A DNA stretch of 64,000 bases from Sphingomonas parva (ex Maeng et al. 2020) (lineage in GTDB: Bacteria; Pseudomonadota; Alphaproteobacteria; Sphingomonadales; Sphingomonadaceae), in NCBI RefSeq assembly GCF_004564275.1, contig NZ_SPDV01000009.1:62001-126000 (forward strand). The letters are read 5' to 3'. The notes under the pieces are model-generated. The model did no database searches. It saw nothing but the letters and a program-made list of their open reading frames with translations, and had not been told where the DNA came from. Each line of letters begins with the position of its first letter. Position 1 is the first letter of the stretch. Of the stretch, positions 7,912-16,625 are shown piece after piece. The position numbers and the translations under genes were made by a program.

Positions 7912-8628
7912 TCATTTCTTCGCTTTCTTGCCCTGCGCGCGCTCCGCCTTTTCACGCGCCTTGCGCTGCTTGTCGGTCTCGACCGTCATCTCGATCTTGC
8001 TCGGAACGTAGCTGGCGACGATCACCGCCGGCGCGGAATCCGCCGCGAGGGTGACCGGCACGGCATCGACGGTGCGGACGGTGAACTCCCGGCCTTCCTC
8101 GATACGGGCGTTCTTCCCCTTGACCATCAGGCCGCCGATCACGCCGACGGCCAGCGTGGCGCCGACGGCGGCGGCGCCCTTGCCGTTGCCTTCCTGGTGG
8201 TGCCTGCCGTCGACCGGAATGCGGACGCCGCCGAGATCGATGTAGCGGAAGCCGAGATCGATCTTGCCGGACTTGCCGAAGCCGCCCTTGCCGGTGCGCT
8301 GGGTGATCAGGCCGACCGCCCGCGTGCCCTGCGGAATGACGACGCGGCCCTCGACCTTCACGTCCTGGGCGACGCTCATCGAGAACTTCTCGCCCTTGCG
8401 ATGGCTGTCGCTGCTGATGATCGAATTGGCGACGAGAACGACCTCGGTGTTGGCCGGCAGAACCGCCTCGACGGCGGCGGGCGCCACCGCGATCACGGCC
8501 GGCTGCACCGCCGGCGCGCTTTCGACCGCCGGCGCCGGCTCGGCAGCCGGCGCGGGCTGCACGCCCTGCGCGTGAACGGATGCAGACGCAAAGACGCTGA
8601 CGAGCAGCGCCGTCTTCAGAATGTTCAT
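7912..8628 (-). CDS. secreted conserved hypothetical protein
   Basis: A 238-residue protein. The start is set at MNILKTALLVSVFASASVHA because a good ribosome binding site (AGGGGGC) lies just upstream and the residues form a signal peptide ending SVHA. A proline/alanine-rich linker (QPAPAAEPAPAVES...) follows, then a domain of about 130 residues (LPANTEVVLVANSIISSD...GKGGFGKSGKIDLGFRYIDLGGVRIPVDG). The end is a very basic lysine-rich tail (KAEKA/KKAKK type). The function is not known. The folded part resembles periplasmic proteins that control a stored-charge or envelope property, but no named family is certain. It lies opposite to the phage genes on both sides and may be host DNA caught between two phage parts. 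Confidence 0.6.
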   Translation of the reverse strand: MNILKTALLVSVFASASVHAQGVQPAPAAEPAPAVESAPAVQPAVIAVAPAAVEAVLPANTEVVLVANSIISSDSHRKGEKFSMSVAQDVKVEGRVVIPQGTRAVGLITQRTGKGGFGKSGKIDLGFRYIDLGGVRIPVDGRHHQEGNGKGAAAVGATLAVGVIGGLMVKGKNARIEEGREFTVRTVDAVPVTLAADSAPAVIVASYVPSKIEMTVETDKQRKAREKAERAQGKKAKK

Positions 8629-8961
8629 GATGTGCCCCCTCTTTTCGAGGCCGTGAAAGATCAACCATACGAGCGCTTTGGCAAGCCCGAAAATGCATTG
8701 GGCGAGTACTTGGCGAAGATTTTCGAATTGGTAAGAAAGCGGCGCGGGACGACGTGCTGAGCTTGCCAGCGTCGGCGGCGGCGCGTTGCTTCAGCCGGAG
8801 TCGCACCGGCTCTTCGCGTCCCTCGGCATTCACATCATTACGCGGCCGCTGCAGCCGCTGCAGCGACGCTGCGAAACTGACACGCGGACAGATCTCGATG
8901 GGCCCGGTGATCCATCTCAACACGAACAACAAAGCGCGGCACCGCCGCAGAAGGAGGGCTC
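8629..8961. other. intergenic region between divergent genes
   Basis: There is no credible gene. The part at 8660-8760 is visibly AT-richer than the surroundings and should hold the promoter of the secreted protein. A 19-bp palindrome at 8847-8865 (CGCTGCAG, spacer CCG, CTGCAGCG) could be an operator for the 715-residue phage-type gene. The ribosome binding site of that gene (AGAAGGAGG) is at 8949-8958. No tRNA or attachment-site duplication was seen. Confidence 0.5.
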
Positions 8962-11109
8962 ATGTCCATGTTCGCTGGATCATCCAGGCCGCCCAGGCAG
9001 CGCTGGTTGCCTGCCGATGTCTCTGGTGACGCGCTTGCCTATGGGATCAGGGTCGCAGCGGTCGAAGATCCGCGTGAGAGGGCGCGGCTGCTCGCAGAGT
9101 TTGAGCTCGCGGAGTTGCTGCGGGCGCTACGCGGCGGAGCGCCACAGGCATCCGCAGGTGACACACACGCAGGGTTTGGCGAGGAACAAGTCGCAACCGC
9201 CCTGGCCCAGCTACGCCCGCTTCATTCCGATACTCAGATCCCGCACGACGCGCAGTGGTCAGCGTTGCGAAATCCTGGCGGAGAACTGCCGGGAAGATTT
9301 GATGCCTCGGATGGAGAGCTTGCAAACGGCCTGATCGCTGTTGTCGAGGTCAATGACCCGAACGGAGCGGCTGAGGGAGCCTTCCTGACGGGAAAGCGAC
9401 GCGACAGAAGGGTGGCCAACCTCGATCCAGAATTGCTTTCCGCAGGCAACGTCAGCGAGCTCTTCCAGGACGTGGAAGCCTCCGATCCGCGGCGTTCGCC
9501 CCTTAATGGTCGCGAGATGCTCGAGGACGACAAAAGAAGGATCGGGTTCGACCTTCCCGAGGGCCCGCTCGACCCTGAGGGTATTGGCGACATCGGCTTC
9601 AACCAGCCCGGCGACCATCTTCCCCCCGGCGCGCAGCAGTTCCAGCGCGAGTTTCAGGATCGGATCAACGCCGGTCAGTTCGCTACGCCGGGCGAGTTAC
9701 GGGCCTTCGCCCTCGCTCGCGGCAGGGCGCTCGGCAACGCCACGGGCTTCACCGTCCAGCAGGACGACGCGACGTTGCAGAAGGTGATCGACGGAGTGCG
9801 CAAGGGCATCCCGGCATCGGCCGCCACGCCAACCTTCAAGATCGACATTTCCGGCGCACGAAAGAAGGGCGGATCCGACAATAGCGGCCAGATGGTCGAT
9901 GCGGTCGTGCGCGGCGCCGCCGACGCGCTCAGCTTCGGCATGGCCGACGAGATCGCCGCGTTCGGCAACACGCTCTTCAACGGCGGCACTTTTCGAGAGA
10001 ACCTCGCCCGCGAGCGCGCCATCGACGAGTTTGATGAGCAGAACCAGTTCGGTCCGCGTCTCGCTGGGCAGGTCGGCGGCGTTCTCTTCCTGCCGACAAG
10101 AGCACCCAATATTGTGAGGAGCACGGCGCTTGGCGCGGCGCGGCAGGGCCTTTCACGCGCGCAGGCGCTGGCGCTGGCCCGTATCGCGGGCGCGCGGCGG
10201 GCGGCCGTGGAAGGGGCCGCGTACGGGGGAGCGTACGGCTTTGGCTCGGCTGGAGGTGACTTCGGGCACCGCGTCATCAACGGGGGCGCCTCCGCGGCGG
10301 TCGGCGGAGCGGCAGGTTTTGGACTTGGGCAGGCATCTCGCCTCCTTCCTGGTAGCCGCCGGCGTGTTCCGCTCGGCGGTGGTGCTTCTCACCCAGAGCA
10401 GGTCGCAGCTGGGCGGGCGGCGCCGGACCTTGGCGTCGACCCTTCCCGGTTCATAGCCCGCAGTTCGGGCCGGCAAGGAAAAACCTCGGAGGTGAGGCAA
10501 ACTCGAAATGGCCCCAATACGATTGTTCAAGCTGGCCAGAAGCTGCGGAGCCAGTCGCGAGCCGCGGTGCGCGCCCTGGCACGGAAGCAATTCAGGCTCG
10601 AAAAGAAGATCCTCGCCAAGGTGGACCTTCCGTACTTCCTTCGCACTGAAATGGGACGGCGTGCGTGGTGGGAACAGCGCTACCCAAAACCGGTCGCGAA
10701 GGCGATGAGGCGCATCTATTCGGACGATCGGATGGGCTCACACTACTTCTCCAGATCATCGATAAATAAGCTGCTCATAGATGATCCACAGGGGGCCATC
10801 GATAGGCTTTGGAACAAGGTTCTTCTCACCTTTCGCGACAGCCGCTTCAACGTCGCCCGCGGCAAGACGTACGGCGACACCTATGTCATCCACAAATACA
10901 CGGATCCGCGCTTCTATGGAGCGCGCCTGCCCGCGACGACCGGCCGGAGAGGCTTTGCCACCCGGGACATGGGGATCGAAACCGCCGGCCCGATCGGCAG
11001 GTTCTATCATGGTGCCCCGCGGCCGCTGAAGGTGGTGGTTGGGGCACCTCCTGCCGCGGCGGCGGGGCTGTATGCAGTCAGCGGCGACGACGAGGATCCG
11101 CGGCCCTGA
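8962..11109 (+). CDS. large phage internal-virion-like protein
   Basis: A 715-residue protein with a strong ribosome binding site (AAGGAGGGCTC) before the ATG. The first 260 residues are polar. About residues 315-380 (ADALSFGMADEIAAFGNTLF...FDEQNQFGPRLAGQVGG) match a segment frequent in large phage proteins of the internal-virion or tail-tip kind. A glycine/alanine-rich stretch that may cross a membrane follows (residues about 410-460). The C-terminal 160 residues (KAMRRIYSDDRMGSHYFSRSSINKLLIDDPQGA...HKYTDPRFYGARLP) look like a separate basic domain. The gene is less GC-rich than the neighbouring chromosome. No catalytic motif of a lysozyme or peptidase is evident. Confidence 0.55.
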   Translation: MSMFAGSSRPPRQRWLPADVSGDALAYGIRVAAVEDPRERARLLAEFELAELLRALRGGAPQASAGDTHAGFGEEQVATALAQLRPLHSDTQIPHDAQWSALRNPGGELPGRFDASDGELANGLIAVVEVNDPNGAAEGAFLTGKRRDRRVANLDPELLSAGNVSELFQDVEASDPRRSPLNGREMLEDDKRRIGFDLPEGPLDPEGIGDIGFNQPGDHLPPGAQQFQREFQDRINAGQFATPGELRAFALARGRALGNATGFTVQQDDATLQKVIDGVRKGIPASAATPTFKIDISGARKKGGSDNSGQMVDAVVRGAADALSFGMADEIAAFGNTLFNGGTFRENLARERAIDEFDEQNQFGPRLAGQVGGVLFLPTRAPNIVRSTALGAARQGLSRAQALALARIAGARRAAVEGAAYGGAYGFGSAGGDFGHRVINGGASAAVGGAAGFGLGQASRLLPGSRRRVPLGGGASHPEQVAAGRAAPDLGVDPSRFIARSSGRQGKTSEVRQTRNGPNTIVQAGQKLRSQSRAAVRALARKQFRLEKKILAKVDLPYFLRTEMGRRAWWEQRYPKPVAKAMRRIYSDDRMGSHYFSRSSINKLLIDDPQGAIDRLWNKVLLTFRDSRFNVARGKTYGDTYVIHKYTDPRFYGARLPATTGRRGFATRDMGIETAGPIGRFYHGAPRPLKVVVGAPPAAAAGLYAVSGDDEDPRP

Positions 11110-11283
11110 TCCGAAAGTCACTGTTCCGAGCCGAGTTGAAGCGGGAGCGCATCAAGGAGCGCGTGCCCCGGCAGCCGCCAAAGAGGACAAGAACGCGGCG
11201 ACACTTGACCGGCGAGCCGGAACAAAGTAAGAACATGGCAGCTGTTGCGTGCGTGCTCGACGACTCTGTGATGGAGGTCTGCC

Positions 11284-12084
11284 ATGCGCTTCCCGTTCGT
11301 TCTTGCAAGCTCCGTCGCCGCCCTGTTGGCGGTCTCCTGCTCCGGCGGCGAGGAGCCGCTTGTCGGCGATGTTGCGAAGGAGCGGCCGAGAGCCTCGGCC
11401 GACCGGCGGGACTCGGCTGAGCCGCGGCGATATGCGGAGCGGGACCGAAGCCGTGCGCCGGAGCGCAGGGCAGAGCGCCGCCGCACGCGCGAAACGAACT
11501 CGGAGGGTTCGGCGCGGCGGCCGGGACGGGAGCGTGGGGCGGCGCGGCCGGACGCGCTTCAGCGGCGGGTGGAGAGAGGGCTGGAGCGCGCTTATGCCGC
11601 GGCCGACGACCGATCCGCCGTCGTTCGCCAGGTTCGCCGGACCTGGGCCAGTCAGGTCGCCCGCTGCAGCGACGACCGCTGCCGGGAAACGAGACTGCGC
11701 GATCAACTGCGGCGGCTGCGGGCCGGCGAGCAGAGGTATCTTGTGGCCATTCCGGCGGCCGGTGGACGCGGCGGGGCCGTGGCGGGCGAGATGCGGGTGC
11801 TCCCCGTCGAGAAGAACCTCATCCTGGTCGATATCTGGGCGATGGAGACGCGCAACGGCGCGACCTGCGCGGTGATGGCATCGGGGCGGCTGCGGCCCGA
11901 CGGCACCGCGGAAATGGGCGTCGTGGGCGCAGGGCAGTCGGCGCCCACGCGCTTCCTGCTTCGCCGCAACGGGCGGGAGGCGATCCGGATCGCGGCGCTT
12001 CGCTCGGAGGGCGGCGCCCAGCACGCCTGCAACGCTCCGCTGACCTTCTACGGCGACTATCGGAAAGCGCCGCGCCGGACTTGA
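11284..12084 (+). CDS. lipoprotein with arginine-rich linker
   Basis: A 266-residue protein. The N-terminus MRFPFVLASSVAALLAVSC is a lipoprotein signal with the lipobox LAVSC. It is followed by a very arginine- and glutamate-rich disordered region (about residues 30-100), then a helix with QVRRTWASQVARCSDDRCRETRLRDQLRRLRAG, where two cysteines may pair. The C-terminal part (ILVDIWAMETRNGATC...HACNAPLTFYGDY) carries two more cysteines. It has the look of lysozyme-inhibitor-like or DUF1311-like periplasmic proteins of sphingomonads, but I do not recognise the family. It starts a run of host genes after the phage module. Confidence 0.6.
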   Translation: MRFPFVLASSVAALLAVSCSGGEEPLVGDVAKERPRASADRRDSAEPRRYAERDRSRAPERRAERRRTRETNSEGSARRPGRERGAARPDALQRRVERGLERAYAAADDRSAVVRQVRRTWASQVARCSDDRCRETRLRDQLRRLRAGEQRYLVAIPAAGGRGGAVAGEMRVLPVEKNLILVDIWAMETRNGATCAVMASGRLRPDGTAEMGVVGAGQSAPTRFLLRRNGREAIRIAALRSEGGAQHACNAPLTFYGDYRKAPRRT

Positions 12085-12274
12085 GACTGCCCGAGCGGCA
12101 TGGCGGAGGCGAGGCGGACAAGCAGGGCCGACCTCGCTCGGGTCAAGGCCAGCGATCGCGGGTATGACGATCGCCGCCACCCACCGGACTTGCGTCGGAC
12201 AAGCTCTCTGGGTCTCGAGCTTGCCTGACAACCCGCTCGCGGCGTGCTAGCCGATCGAGCGGGAGAGCATCGCC

Positions 12275-12616
12275 ATGGACATCAAGCCTTCCGCCGCCGC
12301 GATCCTGCCGTGTCGAGACCTCGACGCGAGCGCCGCCTTCTGGGCCAAGCTCGGCTTCGGGACGACCTCGGACTATGGCGTGCACGGCTATCGCATCCTC
12401 CACGACGCCGCCGGGGCGAGCGTGCACCTGACGCGGGTCGACGACGGATCGGTCGACGCGGCGCGCAACGCCCATGGCGTCTATCTCTACTCGGCGGAGG
12501 TCGAGGCCCTGGCGGCGGCGTTCGGTCTCGAGGCGGAGCGCAAGCCTTGGGGCGTGCGCGAGTTCGCCGTGTCCGATCCGGACGGCACCCTGGTGCGGGT
12601 CGGCTGGCCCGGCTGA
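12275..12616 (+). CDS. VOC-family protein (bleomycin-resistance-like)
   Basis: A 113-residue single-module vicinal oxygen chelate protein. It begins with KPSAAAILPCRDLDASAAFWAKLGFG, the opening beta-alpha-beta unit of the fold. It ends with VREFAVSDPDGTLVRVGWPG, the typical 'D-P-D-G' closing strand of bleomycin resistance and glyoxalase-like proteins. Proteins of this size dimerise and bind a small ligand, often an antibiotic. The substrate cannot be read from the sequence. It stands alone between two lipoprotein genes. Confidence 0.8.
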   Translation: MDIKPSAAAILPCRDLDASAAFWAKLGFGTTSDYGVHGYRILHDAAGASVHLTRVDDGSVDAARNAHGVYLYSAEVEALAAAFGLEAERKPWGVREFAVSDPDGTLVRVGWPG

Positions 12617-12709
12617 GCCCGGCGGGGCTTCCTGCGTCCAGCAAGCCGATCGCATTGGACCCGAAACGATCTCCGGGCGTTCAGGGTGCAGAGGGAAGGA
12701 GATTCATCC

Positions 12710-12982
12710 GTGCGTATCCTGCTTGTGCTTCCGCTTCTGGCGCTCGGCGCGTGCAGCGTCGACAACGACGCCGCCAACGACCAGGTCAAGGTCGAATACA
12801 ATCAGCAGAGGATCGAGAAAGCGGCGTCGGACGCGGCGCGGACGACCAAGGAGGTCGCCTCCGGGCTCGGCAACGTCGCGAGCAGCACCGGGCGGGCGAT
12901 CAAGAACGAGGTCGGCGACATCGACGTCGACGTCGACGTGAAGCGCAACCGCGGCGACGAGGCGACCACCAACGCCCAGTGA
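12710..12982 (+). CDS. small lipoprotein
   Basis: A 90-residue protein. GTG at 12710 is chosen because AAGGAG lies nine bases upstream and the sequence then reads as a lipoprotein signal (RILLVLPLLALGACS, lipobox LGAC). The mature part is acidic and alanine-rich, with a predicted amphipathic helix (EKAASDAARTTKEVASGLGNVASSTGRAIKNE) followed by a DIDVDVDVKRN stretch. The pattern resembles small entericidin- or osmotically induced-type lipoproteins that interact with the envelope. Function is unknown. Confidence 0.65.
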   Translation: MRILLVLPLLALGACSVDNDAANDQVKVEYNQQRIEKAASDAARTTKEVASGLGNVASSTGRAIKNEVGDIDVDVDVKRNRGDEATTNAQ

Positions 12983-13131
12983 CGGACGCGCACCGCCGGC
13001 GGCTGCGGGACCGGATCGCTCCGTGCGCGGCCGCCGCGGCGCAAGGCCGTCTGCACCGTTTCTCCTTTTCGGCCGCGTCACCGCTGCAAGCGGGGCTGCT
13101 AGAACGCAGGCTCGCAAGGTGAGGAACGGTC

Positions 13132-13698
13132 ATGGGAATGGATACGAGCGTCGCGACGCGGGGGAGAGGCTGGCGGATCGGGGCCTGGAGCGCGGCGGCG
13201 GCGCTGCTGCTGGCGCCGGCGCTGGCGATGCAGATGACCGACGAGGTGCGCTGGGGCCTTGAGGATTTCGCGGTGGCGGCGGCGCTGATCCTGGCCGTCG
13301 GCGTACCGCTCGAGCTGGCGGTGCGGATGACGGCGAACGGCGCCTATCGGGTTGCGGCGGCGGTGGCGCTCGGCACCGGCTTCCTGCTGGTGTGGAGCAA
13401 CCTCGCGGTCGGTTTCATCGGAAGCGAGGACAATCCCGCCAATCTGCTGATCTTCGGGGTGGTTGGCGTGGCGATCGCCGGCGCCGTCCTCGCCCGCTTC
13501 CGCGCGCGCGGCATGGCCCTGGCGATGCTGGCGACCGCGCTCGCGCAGGCGCTGGCCGCCGGCGCCGCGGCAGCGGCCGGGTGGGCGCCGGCCGAGCCGG
13601 GCTGGCCGCGCGAGATCGCCCTGCTGACCCTCGTCTTCTGCGGCCTATGGCTGATCGCCGCCGCGCTGTTCCGGCGCGCGGCGCGCGCGCAGCGCTGA
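13132..13698 (+). CDS. integral membrane protein of unknown function
   Basis: A 188-residue protein with about five hydrophobic segments, starting after a short positively charged N-terminus (TRGRGWRIGAWSAAAALLLAPALAM). The segments lie at about residues 20-35, 45-62, 75-95, 105-120 and 125-180. The acidic segment MTDEVRWGLEDFA lies between the first two. Such proteins are common in sphingomonads and have no assigned role. The gene has its own weak ribosome binding site (GAGGAACGGTC) and no close operon partner. Confidence 0.65.
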   Translation: MGMDTSVATRGRGWRIGAWSAAAALLLAPALAMQMTDEVRWGLEDFAVAAALILAVGVPLELAVRMTANGAYRVAAAVALGTGFLLVWSNLAVGFIGSEDNPANLLIFGVVGVAIAGAVLARFRARGMALAMLATALAQALAAGAAAAAGWAPAEPGWPREIALLTLVFCGLWLIAAALFRRAARAQR

Positions 13699-13805
13699 GC
13701 CGGACCAATGCATCGGCAAAGCCGCACCCCCCGAAGCTGGGAAGGAGGCGGGGCCGCAGCTGTCGCCGCCCCCTCCGACCCTGAGCGGAGTTCGCTGTTC
13801 TGTGT

Positions 13806-14143
13806 TCAAGGCCCGGTGAACGCGACGAATCCTTCGTCCAGAGGAGACGCCCGCCCTCATCCTGCTTCCACGCCACCACCGTGAACAGTGGATATGGGCC
13901 GAAAAAGCCGTCGCCTGTCTGCCGAAAGGTGGAGGCCCAGACACCTGGGGCTCCCGGGCATTCAGTCGCTGCGGAAAAGCCTTGATGGCGAAGCGCCGCG
14001 TGCAGTGTGTCCGCGCGAGTGCCCGGAGGGAAGCTCTCCCTGAGCCTATGCATCAGCTCCGGAGATAAAGCTTCTGGCGCGCCGACGGGAGCAGCCTCCT
14101 TCTCCGGGCACCCGCCGCTCCACCGGCCACCCTCTGCCGTCAC
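13806..14143 (-). pseudogene. frameshifted small conserved protein
   Basis: The reverse strand encodes a sequence that starts at GTG 14143 or, with GGAG just upstream, at ATG 14053 (MHRLRESFPPGTRADTLHAALRHQGF). It continues GVWASTFRQTGDGFFGPYPLFTVVAWKQDEGGRLLWTK. In frame, the sequence then turns into arginine-rich nonsense that runs on into the next gene. One base away, the other frame reads GFVAFTGP and stops at 13806. A single lost G in an AAGG run would explain this. The protein looks like a short sphingomonad hypothetical; the frameshift could be real or a sequencing error. Confidence 0.5.
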
Positions 14144-14448
14144 ACCTTAGAGCAGCGGCGGGGTTTCAGGGGCCAAGTTGCAGGCGGTCGTGGAAAGGAG
14201 CGGCGCGAGGATCAATAACGCTCGCCGAACGTCGTTCCTCATCTGCTGAAGGGTAAATCAAACACCGTGGCGTTTCCATCCTCGTCGGACGTGCACCTCG
14301 TCGCCCGGGCGGAGGCTCGGTCGCGGAGCCGCCGGCCAGCGTCGAGCGCATGCCGCCGGGCATCCAGGGCAGGGGCGTTGCGGCGCTCGCCCGCGGCGTG
14401 CAAGGGTGCGCTTCGTCCTATCCCCCTAGCCTTGCTGCCGCCGAGCCG
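14144..14448. other. intergenic region without recognised features
   Basis: About 300 bases between the reverse-strand broken gene and the forward JmjC gene. The only open frame on the reverse strand is arginine-rich and has no start site support. I see no tRNA, repeat or clear promoter. Confidence 0.4.
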
Positions 14449-15468
14449 ATGAACCAATCCGTTCCCCAGCCCACGCCTGCCGCCGAATATCACGACGTCG
14501 ATCCCGCGGGTTTCGCCGAGATCGTTGCGCGCGGTGTGCCCGCGGTGTTGCGCGGCGCCGCCGCCGACTGGCCGCTGGTCGCGCAGGCGCGGCGCTCGCC
14601 CGCCGCGCTGGTCGACTATCTGATCGGCTTCGACAGCGGCGCGCTGGCGACCACCGTGGTGGCGCCGCCGGCCGCCGAGGGGCGGCTGGTCTACGAGGAG
14701 GGGCGAAAGGCGCTCAACCACCGCCACTCGCCCGAGAAGCTGCCGAACGTGCTGAAGGGCCTGCTGCGCCAGATCGACGCGCCCGAGCCGATCGCGATCT
14801 CGCTGCAGGGCCTGTCGGCGCGGGACCAGTTCCCCGGGCTGGAGGCGGAGAACGGCACCGTGCTGGTGCCGGCGGGAACGCCGCCGCGGCTGTGGATCGG
14901 CAACAAGGTGACCGTCTCGCCGCATTTCGACGCGGCCGAGAACCTCGCCTTCGTCGTCGCGGGCCGGCGGCGCTTCACCCTCTTCCCGCCCGACCAGGTC
15001 GCGAACCTCTATCCCGGCCCCTTCGACCTGACGCCGGCCGGCGTGCCGATCGCCATGCCGGCGCACGACGCGCCGGACCTCGCGCGCGTCCCGCGCTTCG
15101 CGGAGGCGCTGGCGGCGGCGTTCGTCGCCGACCTCGCGCCAGGCGACGCCGTCTACGTGCCCTATCTCTGGTGGCACGGCGTGCAGTCGCTCGACCGGTT
15201 CAACATGCTGGTCAATTACTGGTGGTACAGCGACCCGGTCGCGGCCGAGCATCCCAACGGCGCGGTGCTGCGGGCCGCGTTCGAGCTCTTCCGCGTCATG
15301 CCCGATGCGCACCGACGCGCGTGGAAGCCGCTGTTCGATTTCTGGGTGTTCGGGAGCGAGGGCGATCCGATGGCGCACCTGCCGCCGGACCTGCGCACCG
15401 CCGAGCCGGCGCTCGACGCCGAGAAGATCGCCCGATTCCGCGACGCGGTGAACGCGCTGCTCAAGTAA
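14449..15468 (+). CDS. cupin-like JmjC-domain protein
   Basis: A 339-residue protein of the cupin_8/JmjC class, start at MNQSVPQPTP. The N-terminal part has GVPAVLRGAAADWPLV, which is the common opening of these Fe(II)/2-oxoglutarate-dependent hydroxylases. The iron site is seen in SPHFDAAENLAFVVAGRRRFTLFPP, where H-x-D supplies two ligands. The third histidine is in PYLWWHGVQSL. YLWWHGV and NMLVNYWW are also typical. Bacterial members hydroxylate proteins or small molecules, but the substrate here is not indicated. It is a single gene followed by a small secreted protein. Confidence 0.8.
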   Translation: MNQSVPQPTPAAEYHDVDPAGFAEIVARGVPAVLRGAAADWPLVAQARRSPAALVDYLIGFDSGALATTVVAPPAAEGRLVYEEGRKALNHRHSPEKLPNVLKGLLRQIDAPEPIAISLQGLSARDQFPGLEAENGTVLVPAGTPPRLWIGNKVTVSPHFDAAENLAFVVAGRRRFTLFPPDQVANLYPGPFDLTPAGVPIAMPAHDAPDLARVPRFAEALAAAFVADLAPGDAVYVPYLWWHGVQSLDRFNMLVNYWWYSDPVAAEHPNGAVLRAAFELFRVMPDAHRRAWKPLFDFWVFGSEGDPMAHLPPDLRTAEPALDAEKIARFRDAVNALLK

Positions 15469-15511
15469 GCGGCGACTTGCGCGCCGGGCGGCGTCGAGCA
15501 AAGCTCAGACG

Positions 15512-15946
15512 ATGCGATTGCTCACTCTGCCGCTTGCCTTGTGCCTCCTCTCGGCCCCGGCCTTCGGATCGGTCCCCGACCTGGATCCTGTCTCGAGGTC
15601 GGAGCGGCAGACGATTGTCTGCCGGGACGGCAGGACGGTCATCGCCGAGTTTTCGGACGATCGCGACGGCGTCCACCTCGTGACGTTGCAGGCACCCTCC
15701 CGGGCGCTGTCCGCCGCCGATCGCGCCGCCATCGAAGCCGCGGTGCAAGAGCTCGGCGCTCTCGGCAGGATCGAGGTGGCGTGCAACGGCAGCGGCGGCC
15801 AAATCGTCGTCTCGGTCGGTGGGACGCTGGTCGAGCAGGAGGGGCGGATGTGGCAAAGGCTACTGACCATCGTCTGGGACGCGAACGGCGTTCGCGGCAC
15901 CGGCCGGCGAGCGAGGCCCGCGGTCGAGCTGGTGCCGTGGCGCTAG
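15512..15946 (+). CDS. small secreted hypothetical protein
   Basis: A 144-residue protein with a signal peptide (MRLLTLPLALCLLSAPAFGS). The mature part holds two cysteines (TIVCRDGR and VACNGSGG), probably joined, and beta-strand-like sequence up to the basic tail RRARPAVELVPWR. The function is unknown. It lies 43 bases after the JmjC gene and 13 bases before the next lipoprotein gene, both forward, so the three may be one operon. Confidence 0.55.
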   Translation: MRLLTLPLALCLLSAPAFGSVPDLDPVSRSERQTIVCRDGRTVIAEFSDDRDGVHLVTLQAPSRALSAADRAAIEAAVQELGALGRIEVACNGSGGQIVVSVGGTLVEQEGRMWQRLLTIVWDANGVRGTGRRARPAVELVPWR

Positions 15947-15959
15947 CACCTGCCTGCTC

Positions 15960-16625
15960 GTGAGGCGCGGCCGGGCAGCAGCGTATTTGTTGTTGCTCTG
16001 CCCAGCTGCGTGCGAGCGAGACGGGGATCCTCCGGCAGAGATGAACATTGTCGCAGCGTCGCAGGTGCCCGAGGCGCAGGCGGATCGATCACCGCCCGAT
16101 CCTGCCTGTAGCCCAGAGGAAGAGGGGCGTTTTGCGACCCACGGGAACCGCTGGGCCCGGTATGGCGAGCTCTGCATCGACCGCGTCGAAGCGAGCTTCG
16201 AGGCCTTTCCCGACCCGTCTCTCAGCTTCACGATCAGCTCCGATCGCTGCCCGGCGGTCGGACGCTTCGGCCGTTTCTGCCAGCCGGCTGATTTCTTCGA
16301 GAGGCCGGTGCCCGAGCAGATCGACCTGCTCAGGACCGCCATGACCGGCGACCTGCGCGCGTTCGCGGACCGATGCGGGATCGCGCTCGATCCGGCGCCG
16401 TTCGTGGATGCAAGGTTCGACGAATTCTACGCCGCGTTCGGCGACGGCTGGTGGTTCGACCGCGTCGACGGCGATTTCCGGCTGACTGCCAAAGGCACGT
16501 CCGATGCGGCGGGCACGAGGAAGAACTGGCGTCTCGCGGTGCGGGACCATCGCCGAGAGCGTCGCATCCCGCGCGGTCCGGACGTTCAGGGCGCCGGCGC
16601 CTCCGGTTCGTCGCCCAGCAGGTAG
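15960..16625 (+). CDS. lipoprotein of unknown function
   Basis: A 221-residue protein starting at GTG 15960 (RRGRAAAYLLLLCPAACERDGD), whose lipobox is probably CPAAC. The mature part has paired cysteine segments (DPACSPEEEGRF, GELCIDRVEASF, SDRCPAVGRFGRFCQPADFF, ADRCGIAL), suggesting several disulfides and a periplasmic place. A WWFDRVDGDFRLTAKG segment ends the ordered part. The last 13 codons overlap the convergent soxR gene by 40 bases, which suggests the real end is as shown but that the tail is not functionally constrained. Confidence 0.5.
   Translation: MRRGRAAAYLLLLCPAACERDGDPPAEMNIVAASQVPEAQADRSPPDPACSPEEEGRFATHGNRWARYGELCIDRVEASFEAFPDPSLSFTISSDRCPAVGRFGRFCQPADFFERPVPEQIDLLRTAMTGDLRAFADRCGIALDPAPFVDARFDEFYAAFGDGWWFDRVDGDFRLTAKGTSDAAGTRKNWRLAVRDHRRERRIPRGPDVQGAGASGSSPSR

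Noticed and set aside
14166-14363. A 65-codon reverse frame upstream of the JmjC gene
   Set aside because: Arginine/proline-rich, no start support and no resemblance to any family.
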